In this document: one piece after another, positions 17,522 to 25,622 of the stretch
Position numbering within the stretch: the first letter of the stretch is position 1
Layout of the letters: the number at the start of each line of letters is the position of its first letter
Assembly: GCA_025356085.1 (NCBI GenBank)
Contig: JANXUV010000179.1
Span: forward strand, 1 to 52,555
DNA: 52,555 nucleotides
Direction: 5' to 3'
Source: Betaproteobacteria bacterium
GTDB lineage: Bacteria > Pseudomonadota > Gammaproteobacteria > Burkholderiales > SG8-39
Notes under the pieces: generated by a model
Seen by the model: the letters and a program-made list of their open reading frames with translations, nothing else
What the model was told of the DNA's origin: nothing
The model's database searches: none
Translations under genes and position numbers: made by a program

Positions 17522-18801
17522 TCGATCATTCCCGCGGCCACAGTCTGGTTGGTCGCCTCGTCGATGAGGATGAAGGCGCCAGTGGCGCGATCCATCGCAT
17601 AGGGATCCACGAATACCGGCTGCTGCACGGCAAGCGCCGCGTGAACGATGTCGTTCATGCGCACTTCGCCCTCCAGCGGCCTTTGTTCCAGCGTCTGCAC
17701 GTCGATACGATAGTTGATCGCGGCGAACCTAGCTTTCACCGTGCGCGTGGTGTGCCGGAGCAGGTAGCGGCCCCGCGGCGCCAGCGGCTCACTGGCCAGC
17801 CAGCACAACTTCGCCGTGAAAGCCTTCACGGGACGCGGCAGGCGGTGCGCGTCGACGATCATGTCGCCGCGCGACACGTCCACCTCGTCCTCCAGCTGCA
17901 GTGCGACCGAGTCGCCCGCCAGCGCGGAGCCGAGCGAGTCGCCCAGAACGGAAATGCCTTTCACCCTGGTACGCCGTCCGGAGGGAAGCACGATGACTTC
18001 GGCCCCCGTCTGCACCGTGCCCGCCGCAACGCGTCCCATGTAGCTTCGAACCTGTCCACGCGCCACGTACTGCACCGGGAAGCGGAACGGCAGCGAGCTG
18101 TCCGTGGATTCGACATCGATCGCCTCGAGTGCTTCCAGCAGCGTCGGCCCCTGATACCAGCCGAGGTTCGCGCCGCGCTCGACCACCATGTCGCCGCGCA
18201 GCGCCGACATTGGAATGAATAGCAGGTTTGGAATCTCCAGCGGCGCGGCGAAGTTTTCGAAGGACGCCCGCAATGCGGCGTAAACCTCACGCCCGTAGCC
18301 GGCCAGATCCAGCTTGTTCACCGCCACGATGACGTTGCGGATGCCGAGCAGATGCGCGATCAGCAGGTGGCGACGCGACTGCGGCAGCAAACCTTTGGTC
18401 GCATCCAGCAGGACCACCGCCGCATCCGCGGTGGAGGCGCCGGTCACCATGTTGCGGGTGTACTGCTCGTGGCCCGGGGTGTCGGCGATGATGAACTTGC
18501 GCCGGCCGGTGGCGAAATAGCGGTAGGCGACGTCGATGGTGATGCCCTGCTCGCGCTCCGCTTCCAGGCCGTCGGTCAGCAGCGAAAGGTCGAGTTCCCC
18601 CGAGCCGCGCTTCGAGGAAGCGCGCGTCACCGCGGCCAGCTGGTCCTGCAGGATCGTCCTGGAGTCGTGCAGCAGCCGCCCGATCAGCGTGCTCTTGCCG
18701 TCATCCACGCTGCCGCAGGTGATGAAGCGCAACACGCCTCGCGTGTTCCTTCCATCGCCCAGGTCGGCGTGGTTGCGTTCTATTTCGCCCAGCAGGCTCA
18801 T
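17518..18801 (-). CDS. cysN: sulfate adenylyltransferase subunit 1
   Basis: GTPase motifs GSVDDGKSTLIGRLLHDS, DTPGHEQYTRNMVTGAS, VNKLDLAGY; GTGA overlap with cobA-like gene. Confidence 0.95.
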   Translation of the reverse strand: MSLLGEIERNHADLGDGRNTRGVLRFITCGSVDDGKSTLIGRLLHDSRTILQDQLAAVTRASSKRGSGELDLSLLTDGLEAEREQGITIDVAYRYFATGRRKFIIADTPGHEQYTRNMVTGASTADAAVVLLDATKGLLPQSRRHLLIAHLLGIRNVIVAVNKLDLAGYGREVYAALRASFENFAAPLEIPNLLFIPMSALRGDMVVERGANLGWYQGPTLLEALEAIDVESTDSSLPFRFPVQYVARGQVRSYMGRVAAGTVQTGAEVIVLPSGRRTRVKGISVLGDSLGSALAGDSVALQLEDEVDVSRGDMIVDAHRLPRPVKAFTAKLCWLASEPLAPRGRYLLRHTTRTVKARFAAINYRIDVQTLEQRPLEGEVRMNDIVHAALAVQQPVFVDPYAMDRATGAFILIDEATNQTVAAGMIE

Positions 18802-19685
18802 CAGAAATACCCTTCCTTCTTGCGCCGCTCCATCGAGGCATCCGAGGTCTGATCGTCCATGCGCGTCGCGCCGCGTTCCGTGAGCGTCGACGAGACGGTC
18901 TCGGCAATGATGGCCTGCACGTCCCCCGCGTCGGATTCCACCGGGCAGGTGCAGCTGATATCGCCGACGGTACGGAAGCGGACCGACAGCTCCTCGCCTT
19001 GCTCACCCGGTTTCGGCGCGAACAGATAGCCATTCCTTCGCATCACCTGGCGCCGGTGCGCATAGTAGATCGAAGGCACTTCGAGCTTCTCGCGCCCGAT
19101 GTACTGCCAGATGTCAAGCTCCGTCCAGTTCGAGATCGGGAACACCCGCACATGCTCGCCCTTGTGCACGCGCGCGTTGTAGAGGTCCCAGAGTTCGGGG
19201 CGCTGGTTCTTCGGATCCCACTGTCCGAATTCGTCGCGGAAGGAGAACACCCGCTCCTTGGCGCGCGCTTTCTCCTCATCGCGCCGCGCGCCGCCGATCG
19301 CCGCGTCGAAGCCGAATTCGGCGATCGCCTCCAGCAGCGTCACCGATTGCGCCGCATTTCGGCTTTCGTCCGCCGAACGCAGCCGTACCGTGCCGCGCGC
19401 GATCGAATCCTCCACCGTTCGAACGATCAGGCGTTCGCCCAGTTCCGCGGCGCGCGCGTCGCGGAAGCCGATCACCTCGTCGAAGTTGTGCCCGGTGTCG
19501 ATGTGCATCAGCGGGAACGGGAAGCGCCCCGGCCGGAACGCCTTCTCCGCCAGGCGCAGCAGCACAATGGAGTCCTTGCCGCCCGAGAAGAACAGCACCG
19601 GATTGGCCGCCTCGCCCGCGACTTCGCGCAGGATGTAGATGGCCTCCGATTCGAGCCAGTCCAGGTGGCTGCGATCGGATTTCAC
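18801..19685 (-). CDS. cysD: sulfate adenylyltransferase subunit 2
   Basis: LDWLESEAIYILREVAGEAANPVLFFSGGKDSIVLLRLAEKAF; HIDTGHNFDEVIGFRD; GTG start at 19685 overlaps the cysH TGA. Confidence 0.95.
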   Translation of the reverse strand: MKSDRSHLDWLESEAIYILREVAGEAANPVLFFSGGKDSIVLLRLAEKAFRPGRFPFPLMHIDTGHNFDEVIGFRDARAAELGERLIVRTVEDSIARGTVRLRSADESRNAAQSVTLLEAIAEFGFDAAIGGARRDEEKARAKERVFSFRDEFGQWDPKNQRPELWDLYNARVHKGEHVRVFPISNWTELDIWQYIGREKLEVPSIYYAHRRQVMRRNGYLFAPKPGEQGEELSVRFRTVGDISCTCPVESDAGDVQAIIAETVSSTLTERGATRMDDQTSDASMERRKKEGYF

Positions 19686-20383
19686 AGTACTTTCTCCCGG
19701 ATCAATTTTCCATCGGGCGAAAAATGAATTCCGCATTCACTCGCGCCCTGCTCCTCCCACCACCAGCGCCCGGCGCGCGCATCCTCGCCGGCGACCACCG
19801 GCCGCGTGCAGGGCGCGCAGCCGATCGAGCGGTAGCCCTGGTCGTAGAGCGGGTTGTAGGGCACTTCGTAGCCTCCGATGTAGTCCCAGACTTCGGTCTC
19901 GCTCCAATCCGCAAGCGGATTGAGTTTCATCAACTCATGGGTCTGATCGAATTCCTCGATGGCAATGTCACCGCGCAACGCCGATTGCTCGCGCCGCATG
20001 CCCGTAATCCACGCCCGCTTGCCGGTCAAAGCGCGCTTGAGCGGCTCGACCTTGCGGATGCCGCAGCATTCCTTGCGCAGGTCGACGCTCTCGTAAAACG
20101 CGTCGCGCCCGAAGCGCACGATGTACTCGTTCACCGCCTGCGGCCGCGGCCGGTACATGCGCACGGCGATGCCGTAACGCTGCTCGATGCGGCCGACGAG
20201 GTCGAGCGTATCGCCATGCAGTCGCCCGGTGTCCAGCATGAAAATTTCGATCGGCAGGCGCTCGCGGCCGATCAGGTCGGCGAGCACCATGTCTTCGGCG
20301 GAGAGGCTCGAAGCGAGCACGGCGGGACCGTGGTCCCGCGCGACCCTCGCCAGCAGGTCGCGTGCGTCGCTTTCCCTGCTCAT
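19682..20383 (-). CDS. cysH: assimilatory adenylyl-sulfate (APS) reductase, [4Fe-4S] type
   Basis: LASSLSAEDMVLADLI; IFMLDTGRLHGDT; two Cys motifs KECCGIRKVEPL and SIGCAPCTRPV. Confidence 0.94.
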   Translation of the reverse strand: MSRESDARDLLARVARDHGPAVLASSLSAEDMVLADLIGRERLPIEIFMLDTGRLHGDTLDLVGRIEQRYGIAVRMYRPRPQAVNEYIVRFGRDAFYESVDLRKECCGIRKVEPLKRALTGKRAWITGMRREQSALRGDIAIEEFDQTHELMKLNPLADWSETEVWDYIGGYEVPYNPLYDQGYRSIGCAPCTRPVVAGEDARAGRWWWEEQGASECGIHFSPDGKLIREKVL

Positions 20384-20775
20384 CGCCCGGCGCGCCTGCG
20401 GAACAGCGGCACCGGCTGCGCGGCGTTGGCCTGGTAGGACTCGCTGAAGTCGCCAAACGCGCGAAGCGCGTCCTGCACGTCCTCGCCTTCGCGCAGCTGG
20501 AAAGAATCGAAGCCGCACTGCGCCATCAACTGCAGGTGATCGCGCGCCACCACGCCGATCGCGCGCAGTTCGCCCTTGTAGCCGTAGCGCTCGCGCAGCA
20601 GTCGGGCGATGGAGTAGCCCCGGCCGTCGCTGTACTTCGGGAAGTTGACCGCGATGAGCTTCAGCCCGGGCAGGCGCTCTGCGAGCGCCCGCGGGTCGTC
20701 CGTCGGCTCCAGCACCACCAAGTCAGGCGGCGAGGGCTCGTCGACGATCTGCTGGTTTCTGATCAAGGTTGGCAT
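20380..20775 (-). CDS. DUF934 family protein
   Basis: ATG at 20775 (MPTLIRNQQIVDE...); VNFPKYSDGRGYSIARLLRERYGYKGELRAIGVVARDHLQLMAQCGFDSFQL; located between cysI and cysH. Confidence 0.88.
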   Translation of the reverse strand: MPTLIRNQQIVDEPSPPDLVVLEPTDDPRALAERLPGLKLIAVNFPKYSDGRGYSIARLLRERYGYKGELRAIGVVARDHLQLMAQCGFDSFQLREGEDVQDALRAFGDFSESYQANAAQPVPLFRRRAGR

Positions 20776-22402
20776 AGACGTTCTTCTTGAATGGATCCAC
20801 TCCGACGCGGTGCACCACGTCGACAAAGCGTTCGTTCTCGCTGTCACGCAGCTCGAGGTAGGTTTCGATCAATCGCTCGATGACGTTCGTTACATCGGCC
20901 CGCGCAAAGGAGGGGCCGATGACTTTGCCGAGCGAGGCAGGCCACTGGTTGCCGCCAATTTCCACCTGGTACCACTCCTCGCCGTTCTTATCGACGCCGA
21001 GAATGCCGATGTGGCCGACATGGTGGTGGCCGCAGGCGTTCATGCAGCCCGAGATGTTCAGATCCAATTCGCCGATGTCGTGCAGGTAATCGAGATCGTC
21101 GAACCTGCGCTGGATCGCCTCGGCGACCGGAATCGATTTGGCGTTGGCGAGCGAGCAGAAATCGCCGCCCGGGCAGGAAATGATGTTGGTCAGCAGGCCG
21201 ATGTTCGGCGTGGCGAGGCCGAGTGCGCGCAGTTCCTGCCACAGCCCGGACAGCTCCGCCTGGCGAACGTCCGCGAAGACGAGGTTCTGCTCGTGCGTGA
21301 CGCGCAGCTCGCCGAAGGAATAGTGGTCGGCCAGGTCGGCGATGCGCTCCATCTGGTCGGAGGTCACGTCGCCCGGCGGCACGCCCGTTTTTTTCAACGA
21401 AAGGCTGACCGCCGCGTAACCGGGCAGCTTGTGCGGATGCACGTTGCGCTTCAGCCAGGCGTTGAACGGCGTCTTCGAGCCGGTGTAGTCCACGTCGGCC
21501 AGCTTTTCATGGGCTGGCCGCGTGAAGCGGCCTTCGATGCGGCGAATCTCCGCCCAGGTCACCGTTGCCGGTCCGTCTCTCATGGGAGCCCACTCGGCAT
21601 CGACTTCCTCGCGGAATTTGTCGATGCCGCGCTCCTTTACCAGGATCTTGATGCGCGCCTTGTGGATGTTGTCGCGCCGGCCGTGCCGGTTGTAGACGCG
21701 CAGGATCGCATCGAGATAGGTCAGCAGGTGCCGCCACGGCAGGAATTCGTTGATGACGTGGCCGACAATGGGCGTGCGCCCGAGGCCGCCGCCGACGATC
21801 ACCCTGAAGCCGACTTCCTTTTCGGCATTTTGGATCGCATGCAGGCCGATGTCATGCACGAAGGTCGCCGCGCGGTCGGCGACCGCGCCGTTGACCGCGA
21901 TCTTGAACTTGCGCGGCAGGTAGTTGAATTCCGGGTGGAACGTCGACCACTGGCGGATCAGCTCGCACCAGACGAAGGAGTCGACAATCTCGTCCTTCGC
22001 CACGCCGGCGAACTGGTCGGCAGTGATGTTGCGCACGCAGTTGCCCGAAGTCTGGATGGCATGCATCTGCACGGTCGCCAGCTCGGCCAGCAGCTCCGGC
22101 ACCTCGGCCAGCTTCGGCCAGTTCAGTTGCAGGTTCTGCCGCGTGGAAAAGTGGCCGTAGCCGCGGTCGTACTTGCGGGCAATGTCAGCCAATTTTCTTA
22201 ATTGTCTTGAACTTAAAAGACCATAAGGAATTGCAATGCGCAGCATGGGCGCGAAGCGCTGCACGTACAGGCCGTTACGCAGGCGCAGCGCGCGGAAATC
22301 GTCTTCGTCGAGCTTGCCATCGAGAAAGCGGCGCGTCTGGTCACGAAATTGCGCCACGCGCTCGTCCACCAGCCGCTGATCGATGTCGTCGTAGATATAC
22401 AT
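20723..22402 (-). CDS. cysI: sulfite reductase, siroheme/[4Fe-4S] single-chain hemoprotein
   Basis: MYIYDDIDQRLVDERVAQFRDQTRRFLDGKLDEDDFRALRLRNGLYVQRFAPMLRIAIPYG; cluster motifs SCPGGDFCSLANAKS and NISGCMNACGHHHVGHIGILG. Track start 23071 runs far upstream through tauE and is not used. Confidence 0.95.
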   Translation of the reverse strand: MYIYDDIDQRLVDERVAQFRDQTRRFLDGKLDEDDFRALRLRNGLYVQRFAPMLRIAIPYGLLSSRQLRKLADIARKYDRGYGHFSTRQNLQLNWPKLAEVPELLAELATVQMHAIQTSGNCVRNITADQFAGVAKDEIVDSFVWCELIRQWSTFHPEFNYLPRKFKIAVNGAVADRAATFVHDIGLHAIQNAEKEVGFRVIVGGGLGRTPIVGHVINEFLPWRHLLTYLDAILRVYNRHGRRDNIHKARIKILVKERGIDKFREEVDAEWAPMRDGPATVTWAEIRRIEGRFTRPAHEKLADVDYTGSKTPFNAWLKRNVHPHKLPGYAAVSLSLKKTGVPPGDVTSDQMERIADLADHYSFGELRVTHEQNLVFADVRQAELSGLWQELRALGLATPNIGLLTNIISCPGGDFCSLANAKSIPVAEAIQRRFDDLDYLHDIGELDLNISGCMNACGHHHVGHIGILGVDKNGEEWYQVEIGGNQWPASLGKVIGPSFARADVTNVIERLIETYLELRDSENERFVDVVHRVGVDPFKKNVYANLDQKPADRRRALAA

Positions 22403-22407
22403 GGCGA

Positions 22408-23277
22408 TCAGCCGAGCCGATGAGCGAGAAGCGACGCCGCGTTCCGGTTCCGCGACTTGAAATAGGCGACCAGCAGCCAGGCATCGATCAGGCCCGCCAG
22501 CAGCATCGGCCCGAAGGCGAGGGCCCCTTGCGCCAGCGTGAGGTCGGACAGCACGCGCGACAGGCCGAAACCCACCACCCAGACGTCGAAGCTCATGCAG
22601 ACGCGGCGGAAGGTCTCGGCGTCGAGGCGCCGGATGGCGAAGGCGCCAAGCGGAATGCCAAGCAGCACGCCCGGGACAATCAGCCAGACCAAATCGAAAC
22701 TCTGTGTTACGAACAGTCCGAGCTGCCAATAGGCGAACGCCGTCAGCAGCGATTCCGCGACGCGGATCAGCGCGAGGCCTGCGCGGAAGTCCTGCTTCAC
22801 CAGGCCCTGGTTGTTGAACAGCACCGCCAGCGGCGGCCCGGAGATGGTCGTCACCGAATAGAGGAAGCCGAGCCCGGCGCCGAAAGGGACGCCAATCAGC
22901 TTTTCCGCGCGAATCGGCCGGCGCACGCCGGCCGCCTGCACGAGGATGAGCGGCAGCAGCAGCGCGTAAGTGGCGAACTTCAGCCAGCCCGGATGGATCG
23001 AGGCCAGCACGCAGCTGCCGAGCGCCACGCCCGGCAGCAGGCCGATCAGGATGGGATACACCCGTTGCCACACCGCGCGCACGCTGCCGCGATTGATGAA
23101 CAGCACGTACAGGTTTATGAACACTTCGATCAGCACCAGCGCCGGATTCAGGATCCGGCTGGCGTGGAACAGCAGCGCCACCGGCACCGTGAGCGACGAA
23201 AAGCCGTAGCCGAGCGCGCCGTTGACGAAGGCGGCGAAGAACGTGATGCCAAGCAGGGCCCAGGCGGCGTGATCCAT
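22408..23277 (-). CDS. TauE/SafE family sulfite exporter-like membrane protein
   Basis: FFAAFVNGALGYGFSSLTVPVALLF; multiple hydrophobic segments; first gene of the cys operon. Confidence 0.85.
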   Translation of the reverse strand: MDHAAWALLGITFFAAFVNGALGYGFSSLTVPVALLFHASRILNPALVLIEVFINLYVLFINRGSVRAVWQRVYPILIGLLPGVALGSCVLASIHPGWLKFATYALLLPLILVQAAGVRRPIRAEKLIGVPFGAGLGFLYSVTTISGPPLAVLFNNQGLVKQDFRAGLALIRVAESLLTAFAYWQLGLFVTQSFDLVWLIVPGVLLGIPLGAFAIRRLDAETFRRVCMSFDVWVVGFGLSRVLSDLTLAQGALAFGPMLLAGLIDAWLLVAYFKSRNRNAASLLAHRLG

Positions 23278-23361
23278 GGCGGGCGATGCTACGGACTTGC
23301 CTTATTCTTTTGAAATACTATTGTGTTAGTATCTTATAACCACTTTGTATACTGTAAGCCC
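23278..23361. promoter_or_regulatory. AT-rich divergent promoter/operator region between the cys operon and the CysB-type regulator
   Basis: Intergenic between divergent genes, markedly AT-rich; contains the perfect inverted repeat ATACTA-TTGTGT-TAGTAT (23315-23332) and GTATAC (23347-23352). Confidence 0.65.
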
Positions 23362-24306
23362 ATGAAACTTCAGCAATTACGCTATGCCTGCGAGATCGCG
23401 CGCCGCGGATTGAATGTATCGGCCGCCGCCGAAGCGCTGCACACTTCGCAGCCCGGCATCTCCAAGCAGATCAAGAGCCTCGAGGACGAACTGGGCGTGG
23501 AGATTTTCGTGCGCCACGGCAAGCGCATCGCCGCGGTGACCGAGCCGGGCAAGGCGGTACTGGCGATCGCCGAGCGCATTCTTTCCGAAGCCGCGAACCT
23601 GAAGCGCGCCGGCGAAGAGTTCGCCAACGAAAAACTCGGCACGCTCACCGTCGCCACCACCCATACCCAGGCGCGCTACGCGCTGCCCAAGGCGGTGGCG
23701 GCGTTCAAGAAGAAATATCCGAAAGTGCGCCTCGTGCTGCACCAGGGCAACCCGACGCAGATCTGCGAGATGGTGGTGGCCGGCGAAGCCGACCTCGCCA
23801 TCGCCACCGAATCCATCGCGGAGTATCCCGAGCTGGTGTCCCTGCCCTGCTACCAGTGGAACCGCTGCGTGGTGGTGCCGCCCGGGCACCCCTTGCTGAA
23901 GGCGCATCCGCTCACCCTGGAATCGATCGCGCAGTACCCGGTGGTGACCTACGACTTCGCCTTCGCCGGCCGCTCGCAGATCAACAAGGCCTTCGAGAAG
24001 CGCGGCCTGACGCCGAACATCGTGCTCACCGCGCTCGATTCGGACGTAATCAAGACCTACGTCGAACTGGGCCTGGGGATCGGCATCATGGCCCAGATGG
24101 GCTTCGATCCGAAGCGCGACAAGGGGCTGCACGCGCTCGATGCGAGCCACCTGTTCGAATCGAGCACCACCCGCCTTGGCGTGAAGCGCGGCGCCTGGCT
24201 GCGCGGCTACGCCTACGACTTCATCGAGTTTTTCGCGCCGCGGCTGTCGCGTGGGCTGGTGGAAAAAACCGTGATGGAGAAAGCAGGAAGCGCTTACGAA
24301 CTCTAG
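23362..24306 (+). CDS. cysB: LysR-family regulator, CysB type
   Basis: MKLQQLRYACEIARRGLNVSAAAEALHTSQPGISKQIKSLEDELGVEIFVRHGKR; TTHTQARYALPKAVAAFKKKYPKVRLVLHQGNPTQI. Confidence 0.92.
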   Translation: MKLQQLRYACEIARRGLNVSAAAEALHTSQPGISKQIKSLEDELGVEIFVRHGKRIAAVTEPGKAVLAIAERILSEAANLKRAGEEFANEKLGTLTVATTHTQARYALPKAVAAFKKKYPKVRLVLHQGNPTQICEMVVAGEADLAIATESIAEYPELVSLPCYQWNRCVVVPPGHPLLKAHPLTLESIAQYPVVTYDFAFAGRSQINKAFEKRGLTPNIVLTALDSDVIKTYVELGLGIGIMAQMGFDPKRDKGLHALDASHLFESSTTRLGVKRGAWLRGYAYDFIEFFAPRLSRGLVEKTVMEKAGSAYEL

Positions 24307-25538
24307 GCGTGTTTCCTGATGAAGTCTTTTACCTTGGGATAGATCGTCTCGCGCCAGCGGCGCCCTGCGAAGATGCCGTAGTGGCCCGCGCCCGGGGCGA
24401 CGAAATGCTCGCGCTTCTCGCGCGGAATGCTGAGGCATAGCAGGTGCGCCGCCTCGGTCTGGCCGTTGCCCGAGATATCGTCGAGTTCTCCCTCGATCGT
24501 CAATAGCGCGGTGTCGTGGATCGCCTGCGGCCGCACCAGCTGGTCGCGCACGAACAAGCGGCCCTTGGGCAGCGCGAAGTCCTGGAACACCGACTTGATG
24601 GTGTCGAGGTAATACTCGGCGGGCAGGTCGAGCACCGCGTTGTATTCATCGTAGAAATCGCGGTGCTTCTCGGCCGAATCGCCCTCGCCGTGCAGCAGGT
24701 GATTGAAATAATCCCAGTGCGCGTTCATGTGCCGGTCCGGGTTCATCGCCACGAAGCCCAGGTGCTGGAGGAAGCCCGGGTAGACGCGCCGCATGTAGCC
24801 CGGATACTTGTCGGGCACGCGCTGGATCACGTTCTGCTCGAACCAGGAATACGGTTTCTGCGTCGCCAGATTGTTGACCGCGGTCGGGCTCTTCCTCGCG
24901 TCGATCGGCCCGCCCATCATCACCATTGTCCTGGGGGGATTCGGAATTTTTTCTTGCGCCATCTGCGCGATCGCGCACAGCACCGGCACCGTCGGCTGGC
25001 ATACCGAGATCACGTTCAGGTTTGAATTGCGCGGTTCGGTGAGCAGCGTGATGAATTCGCGCACGTAGTCGACATAGTCGGCGAGGTGGTACGGGCCAGC
25101 GGACAGCGGCACCATGCGCGCATCCACCCAGTCGGTGACCCAGACATCGTGGTCGGGCAGCAGCGCGCGCACCGTGTCGCGCAGCAGCGTCGCGTGGTGG
25201 CCCGACAGCGGCGCCACCAGCAACACGCGCGGGTCATTTCGCTTGGCGCTGACTGAACGGCGGAAATGCACCAGCTTGCAAAAAGGCTTGTCGAGCGCGG
25301 TGACCTCTTCGACCGCCACCGGCCTGCCGTCGATGGTGGTGCTGTCGATATTCCAGGCCGGCTTTTCATAGCGCTGGGTGATGCGCAGGAAAAGGTCCGA
25401 GGAGGCGGTGATCCGGCGCGCGATCGGCGAATAACTCAACGGGCTGAAGGGATGCCCGAACCAGCCACGGGCGGCCTCCGCGGCGATGCGCCATGGGCCA
25501 AGCAACTGGTGCTGCGCCTCGTACATGTCGTAGAGCAT
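24303..25538 (-). CDS. phaZ: intracellular poly(3-hydroxybutyrate) depolymerase
   Basis: MLYDMYEAQHQLLGPWRIAAEAARGWFGHPFSPLSY; VISVCQPTVPVLCA (Cys-nucleophile box); DVWVTDWVDARMVPLSAGPYHLADYVDYVREF. Confidence 0.92.
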   Translation of the reverse strand: MLYDMYEAQHQLLGPWRIAAEAARGWFGHPFSPLSYSPIARRITASSDLFLRITQRYEKPAWNIDSTTIDGRPVAVEEVTALDKPFCKLVHFRRSVSAKRNDPRVLLVAPLSGHHATLLRDTVRALLPDHDVWVTDWVDARMVPLSAGPYHLADYVDYVREFITLLTEPRNSNLNVISVCQPTVPVLCAIAQMAQEKIPNPPRTMVMMGGPIDARKSPTAVNNLATQKPYSWFEQNVIQRVPDKYPGYMRRVYPGFLQHLGFVAMNPDRHMNAHWDYFNHLLHGEGDSAEKHRDFYDEYNAVLDLPAEYYLDTIKSVFQDFALPKGRLFVRDQLVRPQAIHDTALLTIEGELDDISGNGQTEAAHLLCLSIPREKREHFVAPGAGHYGIFAGRRWRETIYPKVKDFIRKHA

Positions 25539-25622
25539 TGACCCCACCATAGCAGATTTGCGGCGGTGCGGCATTCAGGCCCGCGAGGCCAACCCGGTGG
25601 ATTCGCAGGTATTCTTCCCCGA

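Noticed and set aside
20645-22201. 518-aa plus-strand ORF opposite cysI/DUF934
   Set aside because: Antisense artefact; cysI cluster-binding motifs lie on the minus strand.
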